From Chloroflexota bacterium (GTDB lineage Bacteria > Chloroflexota > Dehalococcoidia > UBA2979): a stretch of DNA of 7,474 nt. Positions 1 to 4,520 of the stretch are shown piece after piece. How positions within the stretch are numbered: position 1 is the stretch's first letter; the number at the start of each line of letters is the position of its first letter. The notes beneath the pieces were generated by a model that saw only the letters and a list, made by a program, of their open reading frames with translations, made no database searches and was not told the origin of the DNA. The position numbers were made by a program, and so were the translations under genes. The stretch is taken from the NCBI GenBank assembly GCA_009843585.1, contig VYDC01000219.1, forward strand, positions 1-7,474, in the 5' to 3' direction.

Positions 1-45
1 CTCGCCGCGGCGCTTCAGTTCCGCATACCGGCCCGCTCGTGGCAC
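1..45. other. Left edge, no feature seen
   Basis: Downstream of the HTH gene on the minus strand. I see no convincing terminator or gene in these 45 bases; a short CGCCGCGGCG palindrome (3-12) is not informative in such GC-rich DNA. Confidence 0.5.
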
Positions 46-363
46 CTAGGCGGGGACGCTTCTCTCGCCCGGCTTCCCGGCCAGGCCGAGGCGGAGTGCG
101 ACGTACCGGACGGTGCTGGGGGAGACGTCGACCTCGTAGGCGATGGCGCGGTAGGAGGCTCCTGCCTTCAGCAGCTCCTCGATGCGCGCGTCCCGGGGCG
201 CGGCCGCGGCCCGCTTGCTGGCGCTCCCGCGACGTCCACCCTCGGCCTGGCGTTGCCGCCGGCAGCGGGGGCACAGCCCGAAGCCGTGCTCGAGGTAGCT
301 GTAGGTGTCGTCGCAGCCCTCGGCGGCGCAGGTAACGTGGCCTTGTGGGATGTTTTCAGACAT
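46..363 (-). CDS. Zinc-ribbon plus helix-turn-helix regulator, 105 aa
   Basis: Probable small DNA-binding regulator. The N-terminus has four cysteines spaced like a zinc ribbon (C12, C17, C33, C36), then a basic Arg/Ala linker (about 37-60), then a helix-turn-helix of the homeodomain-like/resolvase type at about 58-93 (IEELLKAGASYRAIAYEVDV followed by SPSTVRYVALRLGL). I chose the ATG at 363 because the longer upstream reading (to 597) runs through the coding sequence of the next gene in Arg-rich out-of-frame sequence, and because the zinc ribbon begins right after this Met. No good Shine-Dalgarno precedes it. It is the last gene of the left minus-strand block, with a 50-bp gap to the gene upstream that holds a large dyad, so autoregulation is a reasonable inference. 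It ends in TAG. The HTH call is fairly secure; the target is unknown. Confidence 0.8.
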   Translation of the reverse strand: MSENIPQGHVTCAAEGCDDTYSYLEHGFGLCPRCRRQRQAEGGRRGSASKRAAAAPRDARIEELLKAGASYRAIAYEVDVSPSTVRYVALRLGLAGKPGERSVPA

Positions 364-374
364 GCGACTACCCG

Positions 375-408
375 TGTGCAGAGTACCCCGTACGGGGTAC
401 TTTGTACA
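375..408. promoter_or_regulatory. 34-bp dyad with GTAC every 7 bp (probable operator)
   Basis: The core 382-401 (AGTACCCCGTACGGGGTACT) is a perfect 20-bp palindrome. Pairing continues outward to 375/408 with only two G:T-type mismatches, so 15 of 17 base pairs match. Inside it GTAC occurs at 383, 390, 397 and 404, exactly 7 bp apart, with a GTGC variant at 376. There is no T-run after it on either strand, which argues against a simple terminator. It lies 12 bp upstream of the HTH gene start. The likely role is a repressor or activator site; a cruciform or RNA hairpin role is possible. Confidence 0.7.
380..408 (-). promoter_or_regulatory. Possible promoter of the HTH regulator gene
   Basis: On the minus strand TGTACA (408-403, 4 of 6 to TTGACA) is followed after exactly 17 bp by TACTCT (385-380), which fits the actinobacterial TAnnnT pattern. 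The predicted transcript start near 373 would leave only about 10 nt before the ATG at 363. The whole spacer is the 34-bp dyad, so a protein on the dyad would block or remodel this promoter. It is a motif match only. Confidence 0.4.
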
Positions 409-413
409 TAGAC

Positions 414-629
414 CTACCGGAGCGCGGCGACTATCAACTCGGGGTGGAAGCGGGCGAGGTAGCGCACCGCGTCCTCGAGACAGTCTTCCTTGACGTCGAA
501 CGCTTGCTTGGACGACAGGACGTCGGTCGCCGCCGGCGTGCGGGCGGGTCCCGCGTGCCAGCGGTAGGTCTTGTTCTCCAGCTCGATGGTGAGCCACTCG
601 ATGTGGGGGAACGGCGTTTGCGTGGCCAT
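414..629 (-). CDS. Small acidic/aromatic protein of unknown function, 71 aa
   Basis: Unrecognised. The protein starts MATQTPFPHIEWLTIELENK, continues with a Tyr/Trp/His-containing strand (TYRWHAGPAR), and has a predicted helix at 43-60 (AFDVKEDCLEDAVRYLARFH) ending in ELIVAALR. It looks like a small alpha+beta globular protein with no membrane segment. The start is well supported: minus-strand AGGAAGGAG (plus 636-644) lies 6 nt before the ATG. That Shine-Dalgarno overlaps the stop codon of the upstream gene (633-635), so the two are probably co-translated. It ends in TAG, 50 bp before the HTH gene. Confidence 0.7.
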   Translation of the reverse strand: MATQTPFPHIEWLTIELENKTYRWHAGPARTPAATDVLSSKQAFDVKEDCLEDAVRYLARFHPELIVAALR

Positions 630-632
630 GGG

Positions 633-962
633 CTACTCCTTCCTCGTATCTCCGAGGATCGTGATGGGCATGACGTCATGCCCTGGTTCGACTTGGCGCC
701 ACAGCGTCGGCTGGCGGGAGCCTCGGCGGATGGCTTTGCTCACGTAGAGGGGCGGCGGGTCGTAGAGCCGCTCGCGGCGGCCGTGCCGCTCGAGCTTCCG
801 GAGGAGCTCGGCGCCCAGCAGCTTGACCAGGCGAGCCGAATGCGGCGTCCGCGGCCGCTGTTCGGACCAGGCGTTGCGGGCGAGCTCCAGCTCGAAGCGG
901 TGCAGGTCGATGTGGTTCAACACGACGTGCCCGTAGGGCCGCTCGAGGCCGTACGCCGGCAT
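633..962 (-). CDS. Conserved-looking basic protein of unknown function, 109 aa
   Basis: Unrecognised, but clearly coding. The ATG at 962 overlaps the TGA of the helicase gene in a TGATG arrangement, a classic translational coupling, and the gene ends in TAG just before the next gene. The protein has a mixed beginning (MPAYGLERPYGHVVLNHIDL), a helical middle rich in Leu, Arg and Lys (about 41-63) and a basic C-terminal part (LYDPPPLYVSKAIRRGSRQP and onward). The frame stays open far upstream (to 1634), but there it is Arg/His/Gly-rich sequence antisense-like in character and shadows the helicase, so I rejected the long version. Being directly coupled to the helicase suggests a replication or nucleic-acid-related job, which is inference only. 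Confidence 0.7.
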   Translation of the reverse strand: MPAYGLERPYGHVVLNHIDLHRFELELARNAWSEQRPRTPHSARLVKLLGAELLRKLERHGRRERLYDPPPLYVSKAIRRGSRQPTLWRQVEPGHDVMPITILGDTRKE

Positions 963-2020
963 CAGGACGTCGGCCGTTCGACGATGCGCGAGCGCGAGTC
1001 GACCTTGAGCTCCCAGGCCTCCTCCTCGGTGACGCGGCGCGACCAGCCCGCCGGCAGGGTGTTGAGGGCGTTCGCGAGCTCCTTCGCGGTCCAGCCGAGG
1101 GCCTCGGAGAGAGCCCGGTAGGTCGTCGGGCCGTGCTCGTCGATGTACGCGGTGACCTGGTCTCCCTTCGTCGGGCCGCGGGCGGCGTCGTCGGAGCTGC
1201 GCATCGCCTCCTCGATGAGGTCCGGGCCGTACCCGGGCACGGCCGTGTAGGTCAGCGACTGGTCGCCCTTCATCACGACCCGGAAGCCGCCCTCGAGGGA
1301 GATGCGCAGGTTCTCCTTCGTGCGCGCCAGGATGCGCGGCCGCTCGGGATCGGCGTGGTCGACCTCGACGCTCATCACGATGCGGGGGACGGCCCGGTGG
1401 GCGCTGCCGCCGCGGCCGCGCTCGCGCACGGTGCCTCCGCGCGAGTACTTGCGCGTGTGCATCAGCACCAGGGCGGCGATGTCGTGCTCCTCGCAGAGCT
1501 CGGCGAGCTCGCTGAGCGCCACGGTGATCTGCTGGTTCTTGATCTCCTCGATGTCGTCGAAGGATGCGTAGTGCGCCCAGGTGTCGAGCACGACCAGGTC
1601 GGGCGTGGGGATGCGCTCGTGGTGGGCCATCCACTCGACCTGGCCGAGCGCGCGATAGAAGCCGTCCGCCTTCATCCGGAGGACGCGTGGGAGGTGCGCC
1701 TTGTTCGCCTGCAGATCGCGCGCCGTGGTGTAGGCCCAGGGCGACTCGCCGGCGTAGTGGGCGACGAGGATGCCGGTCTCGCCTTCGCGGTCCTGGTCGC
1801 CCGGCCAGCGCGCCCGCTTCCTCGAGGCGACGCTGACGAACCAGTTGGCGATCGCCGACTTCCCGCTCCCCTCGTCGCCGTCGAGCATGTGCACCATCCC
1901 GCGGGCGATCCAGCCCGGCCAGATCCAGCGCGGCTCCAGCGGGTCGGTGTGCTCGAGCACCATCTCGCCGTTGGCGAAGGCGTCCGGCGCCGGCGGGATG
2001 CGACGCCGGTTAGCTGTCAC
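962..2020 (-). CDS. RepA-like RecA-fold helicase/ATPase (AAA_25 type), 352 aa
   Basis: Likely replicative helicase or helicase-like ATPase, of the RecA-fold group found in plasmid RepA proteins and many phages. The Walker A motif is GDEGSGKS at 48-55 inside MVHMLDGDEGSGKSAIANW, the Walker B is DLVVLDTW at 141-148 with D146, and a sensor-like strand AALVLMHTRK lies at 182-191. A Gly/Arg-rich loop (about 195-208, RGGTVRERGRGGSA) followed by a beta strand matches the DNA-facing region of such ATPases. Residues about 283-330 look like a winged helix (VTAYIDEHGPTTYRALSEAL, GWTAKELANALN). The start is GTG at 2020 with GGAGG (plus 2028-2032) 7 nt upstream. Length is normal for the family. It is coupled to the 109-aa gene downstream by TGATG. 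It would use ATP to unwind DNA at the element's origin; a role as a recombination ATPase is the alternative. Confidence 0.85.
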   Translation of the reverse strand: MTANRRRIPPAPDAFANGEMVLEHTDPLEPRWIWPGWIARGMVHMLDGDEGSGKSAIANWFVSVASRKRARWPGDQDREGETGILVAHYAGESPWAYTTARDLQANKAHLPRVLRMKADGFYRALGQVEWMAHHERIPTPDLVVLDTWAHYASFDDIEEIKNQQITVALSELAELCEEHDIAALVLMHTRKYSRGGTVRERGRGGSAHRAVPRIVMSVEVDHADPERPRILARTKENLRISLEGGFRVVMKGDQSLTYTAVPGYGPDLIEEAMRSSDDAARGPTKGDQVTAYIDEHGPTTYRALSEALGWTAKELANALNTLPAGWSRRVTEEEAWELKVDSRSRIVERPTS

Positions 2021-2147
2021 CGGTGAGCCTCCGGAACACGGCTTCGTCGCGATCGAGCTGGGACGGCTGAGCCGGCTTGTGCCGAGCTTGTGCCGACGTC
2101 GTCTCGCCGCGTCTCCAGCCGTCGTCTCGTGAAGGCTCGGGCCGTCT
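2010..2147 (-). pseudogene. In-frame continuation past the amber codon, 45 codons
   Basis: After the TAG at 2150-2148 the same minus-strand frame is open for 45 codons and ends in TAA at 2012-2010. The residues read like real protein, not shadow: RRPEPSRDDGWRRGETTSAQ and later PSQLDRDEAVFRRLTGDS. The end overlaps the helicase start (GTG 2020) by 11 bp, the kind of overlap seen between coupled genes, and carries the helicase Shine-Dalgarno. Without the TAG the gene would be 137 codons plus stop. Either a nonsense mutation truncated the ancestral gene or occasional readthrough makes a longer form. Without this reading 2021-2147 would be a noncoding gap in an otherwise overlapping operon. Confidence 0.5.
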
Positions 2148-2193
2148 CTACGGAAGCTCGGGCCGGCTCTCCGGAAGCTCGGGCCGGCTCGGG
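2131..2193. repeat. Three 21-bp tandem repeats in a Pro-rich coding stretch
   Basis: Three back-to-back 21-bp units lie at 2131-2151, 2152-2172 and 2173-2193, all sharing the plus-strand core CTCGGGCC. Units 2 and 3 differ only in their last three bases; units 1 and 2 differ at four positions. On the minus strand they encode Arg-Pro-Glu-Leu-Pro-Glu-Ser-type heptapeptides. In one unit the Glu codon GAG (2171-2169) corresponds to TAG (2150-2148) in the next, a single substitution. Confidence 0.85.
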
Positions 2194-2423
2194 TCGTTGT
2201 CGGCTGGCGGCTGCGGTGGCCAGGGCGCCGCGGCTGGAGTCGGCTCGGCGTGTCTCGCCAGGGCTCGCTCGGCTGCCTCGTAGCTCGTGGGGACGCCGTT
2301 CAGGAAGTCGGGGCCGCGGCACCAGGAGGACTCGATGCCCTCGATGACGGCGAGCCGGCGCCCGTCGATTGCGCAGCTGCGGCATCGTCCGCAGGGGCGC
2401 CCTCGGTCTTCGTGCGGGTCCAC
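2148..2423 (-). CDS. Cys-rich N-terminus with Pro-rich tail, 91 aa to an amber codon
   Basis: Small protein with a possible metal-binding head: cysteines 11, 14, 17 and 35 (RPCGRCRSCAIDGRRL, then SSWCRG), resembling a short zinc-binding module. Then comes a helix (about 47-60, TSYEAAERALARHAE) and a Pro-rich tail (61-91). The start is GTG at 2423, just downstream of a promoter match, giving a nearly leaderless message; there is no Shine-Dalgarno to help. The frame ends at TAG (2150-2148) in the middle of three 21-bp tandem repeats. The same frame stays open beyond the TAG for 45 codons (see separate entry), so this may be the N-terminal part of a broken or read-through gene. It is the first gene of the left-arm operon. 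An overlapping Arg-rich frame from ATG 2436 was judged a shadow. Confidence 0.6.
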   Translation of the reverse strand: MDPHEDRGRPCGRCRSCAIDGRRLAVIEGIESSWCRGPDFLNGVPTSYEAAERALARHAEPTPAAAPWPPQPPADNDPSRPELPESRPELP

Positions 2424-2431
2424 GGACCTGA

Positions 2432-2461
2432 TGCATACCGCCCCCCCCCCCGCTGTGTCAA
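2432..2461 (-). promoter_or_regulatory. Promoter of the left-arm operon, with 11-C tract in the spacer
   Basis: On the minus strand a perfect TTGACA (2461-2456) is followed after 18 bp by TATGCA (2437-2432). The -10 is a modest match. The predicted start near 2425 falls about 2 nt before the GTG at 2423, so the message would be almost leaderless, a common arrangement in actinobacteria. The spacer contains an uninterrupted run of 11 C on the plus strand (2441-2451). Confidence 0.5.
2441..2451. repeat. Homopolymer of 11 C between -35 and -10
   Basis: Plus-strand C11 (G11 on the transcribed-from strand) flanked by G on both sides. It lies entirely inside the putative promoter spacer, so slippage would change the spacing. 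It is also a place where sequencing or assembly could miscount. Confidence 0.9.
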
Positions 2462-2642
2462 GCAGTTGGATACAAACGAGTGTTCGTAAACCTGGGACGC
2501 CCCGTGAAAAGCGCAGGTAGTAGTAGTTCTATGCCTGACAGTCGCCCCCTAAACGAAGCTGCTAGTAGACAACTCAATTACCGTACTACTACTTACGATG
2601 ACACGGGTAAAGGGTTGACATAACCGGCGAGAGTCGGGCAGT
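2462..2642. other. AT-richer divergent control region (possible origin)
   Basis: This stretch between the divergent arms is visibly poorer in G and C than the flanking genes. It holds GTAGTAGTAGT at 2517-2527, TAGTAG at 2563-2568 and the inverted ACTACTACT at 2585-2593; the 9-bp arms 2519-2527 and 2585-2593 are exact inverted copies 57 bp apart. A plus-strand TTGACA (2615-2620) closes it. Repeats plus lower GC next to a helicase operon are compatible with a replication origin or with regulator sites, but nothing here proves either. A weak small reading frame also runs through it. Confidence 0.5.
2480..2623 (+). CDS. Doubtful 47-aa small reading frame
   Basis: GTG at 2480 to TAA at 2621-2623 gives 47 codons beginning MFVNLGRPVK, with a Ser run (AGT repeats), then MPDSRPLNEAASRQLNYRTT and ending DDTGKGLT. 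An internal ATG at 2531 would give 30 aa. It reads more like a protein than most shadow frames, but it has no clear Shine-Dalgarno, and its codons (AGT, ACT, GCT, AAA, CTA, AAT) are unlike every neighbour. It could be a leader peptide, a recently acquired fragment, or chance in a low-GC control region. Confidence 0.22.
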   Translation: MFVNLGRPVKSAGSSSSMPDSRPLNEAASRQLNYRTTTYDDTGKGLT

Positions 2643-2644
2643 GT
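2615..2644 (+). promoter_or_regulatory. Possible promoter of the right-arm (virion) operon
   Basis: A perfect TTGACA (2615-2620) lies just before the transglycosylase gene on the plus strand. The best-placed -10 (CAGTGT, 2639-2644, 18-bp spacing) keeps only the A and final T of TAnnnT, so this promoter may need an activator. A start near 2651 would favour the ATG at 2655 over the GTG at 2643. Confidence 0.35.
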
Positions 2645-3269
2645 GGATCACCCCATGAAAGCCGTCCTGAAGTGGCTCGCGAGCCTGTCGCTAATCGAGC
2701 GGGAGACCACCTCGACAGAGACCAAGGTGGTGCGCGTGAAGTTCGGAGTGGTGGTCGCGATCGCGCTGTCGATCGCGGCCCTCGTGATCGTGTTGACGCC
2801 GGCGGCGAGAGACCACTGCATCCAGCTGGTCGAGACCGTCGTGCACGGCGATGCGGAGGTGGTCCAGGAGACCGTCCGCACCATCGTCGGCGACGAGGAG
2901 GCGGAGGCTGAACCGCGGGAAGCGGTGGGGCCGGTCTACGACGCGGCACCGGCGGAGGTCCAGGCGGCGATCGCCGAGTTCTTCCCGCGGGACGAGTGGG
3001 AGAACGCCGCGGCGATCGCGTTGTGTGAGTCCGGCTTCCGCCTGGACGCGCACAACCTCTCCGACATCGAGGACTCGAGGGGCCTGTGGCAGATCAACGT
3101 CCGCGCGAACGCGGACATGCTGGAGTACGACCTCTGGTCGGCGCGCGGGAACGCGCACGCGGCCGCCATCATCTTCGAGCGCCAGGGGTGGGCCGCGTGG
3201 AAGCACTGCGCGACCGGCCTCGGGCTGATCAAGGAGCTGAGCCATGACCGAGCCCTTCAGGCTGCCTGA
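2643..3269 (+). CDS. Membrane-anchored lytic transglycosylase (SLT/lysozyme-like), 208 aa
   Basis: Peptidoglycan-cleaving enzyme. A single hydrophobic segment at about 34-51 (KFGVVVAIALSIAALVIVLT) should anchor it with the catalytic part outside or inside the viral membrane. An acidic linker (about 84-97) leads to a lysozyme-like domain at about 104-195: AIALCESGF at 124-132 with Glu129 as the probable catalytic residue, SRGLWQIN at 145-152 (the usual SxGLxQIN motif) and GWAAWKHC at 182-189. C128 and C189 could form a disulfide. GTG 2643 is the longest start; ATG 2655 (204 aa) is equally possible, and neither has a strong Shine-Dalgarno. The end overlaps the next gene by 26 bp. In tailless membrane viruses such enzymes sit in the virion and help DNA entry (compare PRD1 P7); a lysis role is the alternative. 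Confidence 0.87.
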   Translation: MDHPMKAVLKWLASLSLIERETTSTETKVVRVKFGVVVAIALSIAALVIVLTPAARDHCIQLVETVVHGDAEVVQETVRTIVGDEEAEAEPREAVGPVYDAAPAEVQAAIAEFFPRDEWENAAAIALCESGFRLDAHNLSDIEDSRGLWQINVRANADMLEYDLWSARGNAHAAAIIFERQGWAAWKHCATGLGLIKELSHDRALQAA

Positions 3270-3489
3270 GCGCCGCCCGACGGCGGCGGAAACGACCGCC
3301 GACGATCTCTACGCCGCGGCGGTGATGGTCGCCGACCAGGCGATCGAGGTCCTCGACACCGGGGAGGCGCTCGTCGAGCTGGCCGTCACGGCCGCGCGCG
3401 ACGTCGTGGACGTCTTCCGGGCGTCGCTGTACTTCGTACACGTCTGCAACCGCTACGTGCAGACGACGCTGCGCAGGACCGTGCGGTAG
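3244..3489 (+). CDS. Helical protein of unknown function, 81 aa
   Basis: Unrecognised. The ATG at 3244 has a very good Shine-Dalgarno, AAGGAG at 3231-3236, 7 nt upstream, inside the end of the transglycosylase gene. After a polar N-terminus (about 1-20) the protein looks like a long, nearly continuous helix from about 20 to 68 with amphipathic Ala/Val/Leu pattern (LYAAAVMVADQAIEVLD, ALVELAVTAARDVVDVF), ending in an aromatic and basic tail (SLYFVHVCNRYVQTTLRRTV). It is not hydrophobic enough for a confident membrane helix, but peripheral membrane binding or coiled-coil assembly is possible. The next gene starts at the very next base after its TAG. Confidence 0.7.
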   Translation: MTEPFRLPERRPTAAETTADDLYAAAVMVADQAIEVLDTGEALVELAVTAARDVVDVFRASLYFVHVCNRYVQTTLRRTVR

Positions 3490-4353
3490 GTGGGGAAGCC
3501 CTGGACGGCCGAGGAGACGGCGGCCCTCGAGGCCGCCTGGCGAGCGCCGGAAGCTGCGCTCGTCGATCGGGACGCGTTCTGCGCCGCCTTCGCCAAGGCG
3601 AGCGGCCGCACCGAGAACGGCGTCCGTCTCAAGCTCCAGAGGATGGGCCTCCTGCGGGCGTCCCGCGGGAGCTCCGCGAGCGAGCCGGCGGAGCCCGCTC
3701 CCGAGCCGCAGCCGGCTCCGGAGCCGACCCCCGAGCCGGTGGTTGACCCTCAGCCGCCGGTTCCGGACACTCCGCCCGCGGCGGACCCGGACCCGGCGCC
3801 GTGGGGCGACGTCGGGCCGGTACCGCCCGTCTTCAGCCAGGACCCGCTTCCTCCTTCCCCGGGCGAGACACCCCCGCAGCCGGCCGCCGATCCGTTGGCG
3901 CCGCCGGCGGCGCCCTTGCCCGGGGGAGCGGGTCCAGGACTCACGGTGGGGATGGTGGCCGAGGGCCTGAAGGCGATCTGCGGCATGCTCAGCGCCGTCA
4001 CCGGCGCCGGCGACGCCGGCAAGCTCACCGACCAGGAGGCGGCCGCCTACGCGGAGGGGATGCATCCCTTCCTCGAGCGCTGGGCGGGCTCCACGACGTC
4101 GGACCCGGCGAAGCTTGTCTTTGTCACCACGGCGGCGTCGCTGGCCATGAACAAGGGGACGGTGTACTACGCCGCCTACCAGGCGCAGCACGCGCAGGCC
4201 GCCCTGCCGGCGCCACAGCCACAGCCCTCCGAGGGGCAGGGCGACCAGGCATCGAGGAGCGACGACGCGGAACCCTCGGCCGCCAGTCGATCGGCTTCGA
4301 TGCCTGGTCCTCCTGCGGGTATGATGACGGTCGCCCCCGGAGACGACCAATGA
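3490..4353 (+). CDS. Myb/SANT-like DNA-binding protein with Pro-rich linker, 287 aa
   Basis: Three parts are visible. Residues 4-56 look like a Myb/SANT-type or GcrA-like helix-turn-helix (PWTAEETAALEAAWRAPEAA, then the recognition-helix-like RTENGVRLKLQRMGLL). Residues about 62-150 are a Pro/Glu/Ala-rich disordered linker with PEP-type repeats. Residues about 152-238 are helical (GMVAEGLKAICGMLSAVTGA, KLTDQEAAAYAEGMHPFLER) with a fairly hydrophobic stretch at 207-221 (AKLVFVTTAASLAMN), followed by a disordered Gln/Ser/Pro tail. The start is GTG at 3490 directly after the preceding TAG, with only a weak AGGA upstream, so coupled initiation is likely. Its place in the virion block rather than the left arm suggests a structural DNA-binding role, for example tethering DNA to the capsid or membrane, or late gene control. 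The exact family is not recognised. Confidence 0.75.
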   Translation: MGKPWTAEETAALEAAWRAPEAALVDRDAFCAAFAKASGRTENGVRLKLQRMGLLRASRGSSASEPAEPAPEPQPAPEPTPEPVVDPQPPVPDTPPAADPDPAPWGDVGPVPPVFSQDPLPPSPGETPPQPAADPLAPPAAPLPGGAGPGLTVGMVAEGLKAICGMLSAVTGAGDAGKLTDQEAAAYAEGMHPFLERWAGSTTSDPAKLVFVTTAASLAMNKGTVYYAAYQAQHAQAALPAPQPQPSEGQGDQASRSDDAEPSAASRSASMPGPPAGMMTVAPGDDQ

Positions 4354-4520
4354 CTGAGGCCGCGGCCCGCCGGCTTCTGCAGCCGACGTGGGAAGAGCGC
4401 ACGGGCGTGACGACCTGCAGCAGCTGCTTCCTGCTCGCCGCGAAGTGGTTCACCGACGGCCGCCGCGACCTCTGCTTCACCTGCGCGATCGAGGAACTGG
4501 GGGGCGCCCTTGCCGGGTAG
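4350..4520 (+). CDS. CxxC zinc-ribbon mini-protein, 56 aa
   Basis: The ATG at 4350 overlaps the preceding TGA (ATGA), with GGAG 8 nt upstream. The protein has two CxxC knuckles, C23/C26 (TTCSSC) and C42/C45 (LCFTCAIEEL), 15 residues apart between pairs, as in compact zinc ribbons. The N-terminus is short and helical (MTEAAARRLLQPTWEER). The end overlaps the packaging ATPase start by 11 bp. Such tiny zinc ribbons occur in many phages and usually bind nucleic acid or protein; which applies here cannot be told. It is below the size many gene finders accept and sits inside a longer out-of-frame reading. Confidence 0.75.
   Translation: MTEAAARRLLQPTWEERTGVTTCSSCFLLAAKWFTDGRRDLCFTCAIEELGGALAG

Noticed and set aside
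382..401. Palindrome as a rho-independent terminator of the upstream minus-strand genes
   Set aside because: The hairpin would be stable but no T-run follows on the minus strand, and the position relative to promoter-like boxes fits an operator better.
633..1634. 333-codon minus-strand frame extending the 109-aa gene upstream
   Set aside because: The upstream part lies within the helicase gene and is Arg/His/Gly-rich shadow; the TGATG junction marks the real start at 962.
345..2026. Long plus-strand frames (345-1121 and 1133-2026) opposite the helicase operon
   Set aside because: They are antisense shadows. The minus strand carries Walker motifs, coupled starts and Shine-Dalgarno sites.
46..2423. 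General reassignment of TAG as a sense codon
   Set aside because: TAG ends the HTH, 71-aa, 109-aa, 81-aa, zinc-ribbon, 83-aa and capsid genes at sensible places, so it is an ordinary stop here.
2017..2436. 139-codon minus-strand frame from ATG 2436, which would join the helicase start with a GTGA overlap
   Set aside because: Its product is Arg/Ala-rich throughout like other shadow frames, and its ATG lies in the putative -10. The alternative frame has a Cys cluster and sensible helix. The GTGA overlap is tempting, so some doubt remains.
3229..4350. 373-codon minus-strand reading frame
   Set aside because: Arg/Gly/His-rich sequence antisense to the Myb-like and 81-aa genes; no domain and no start signal.
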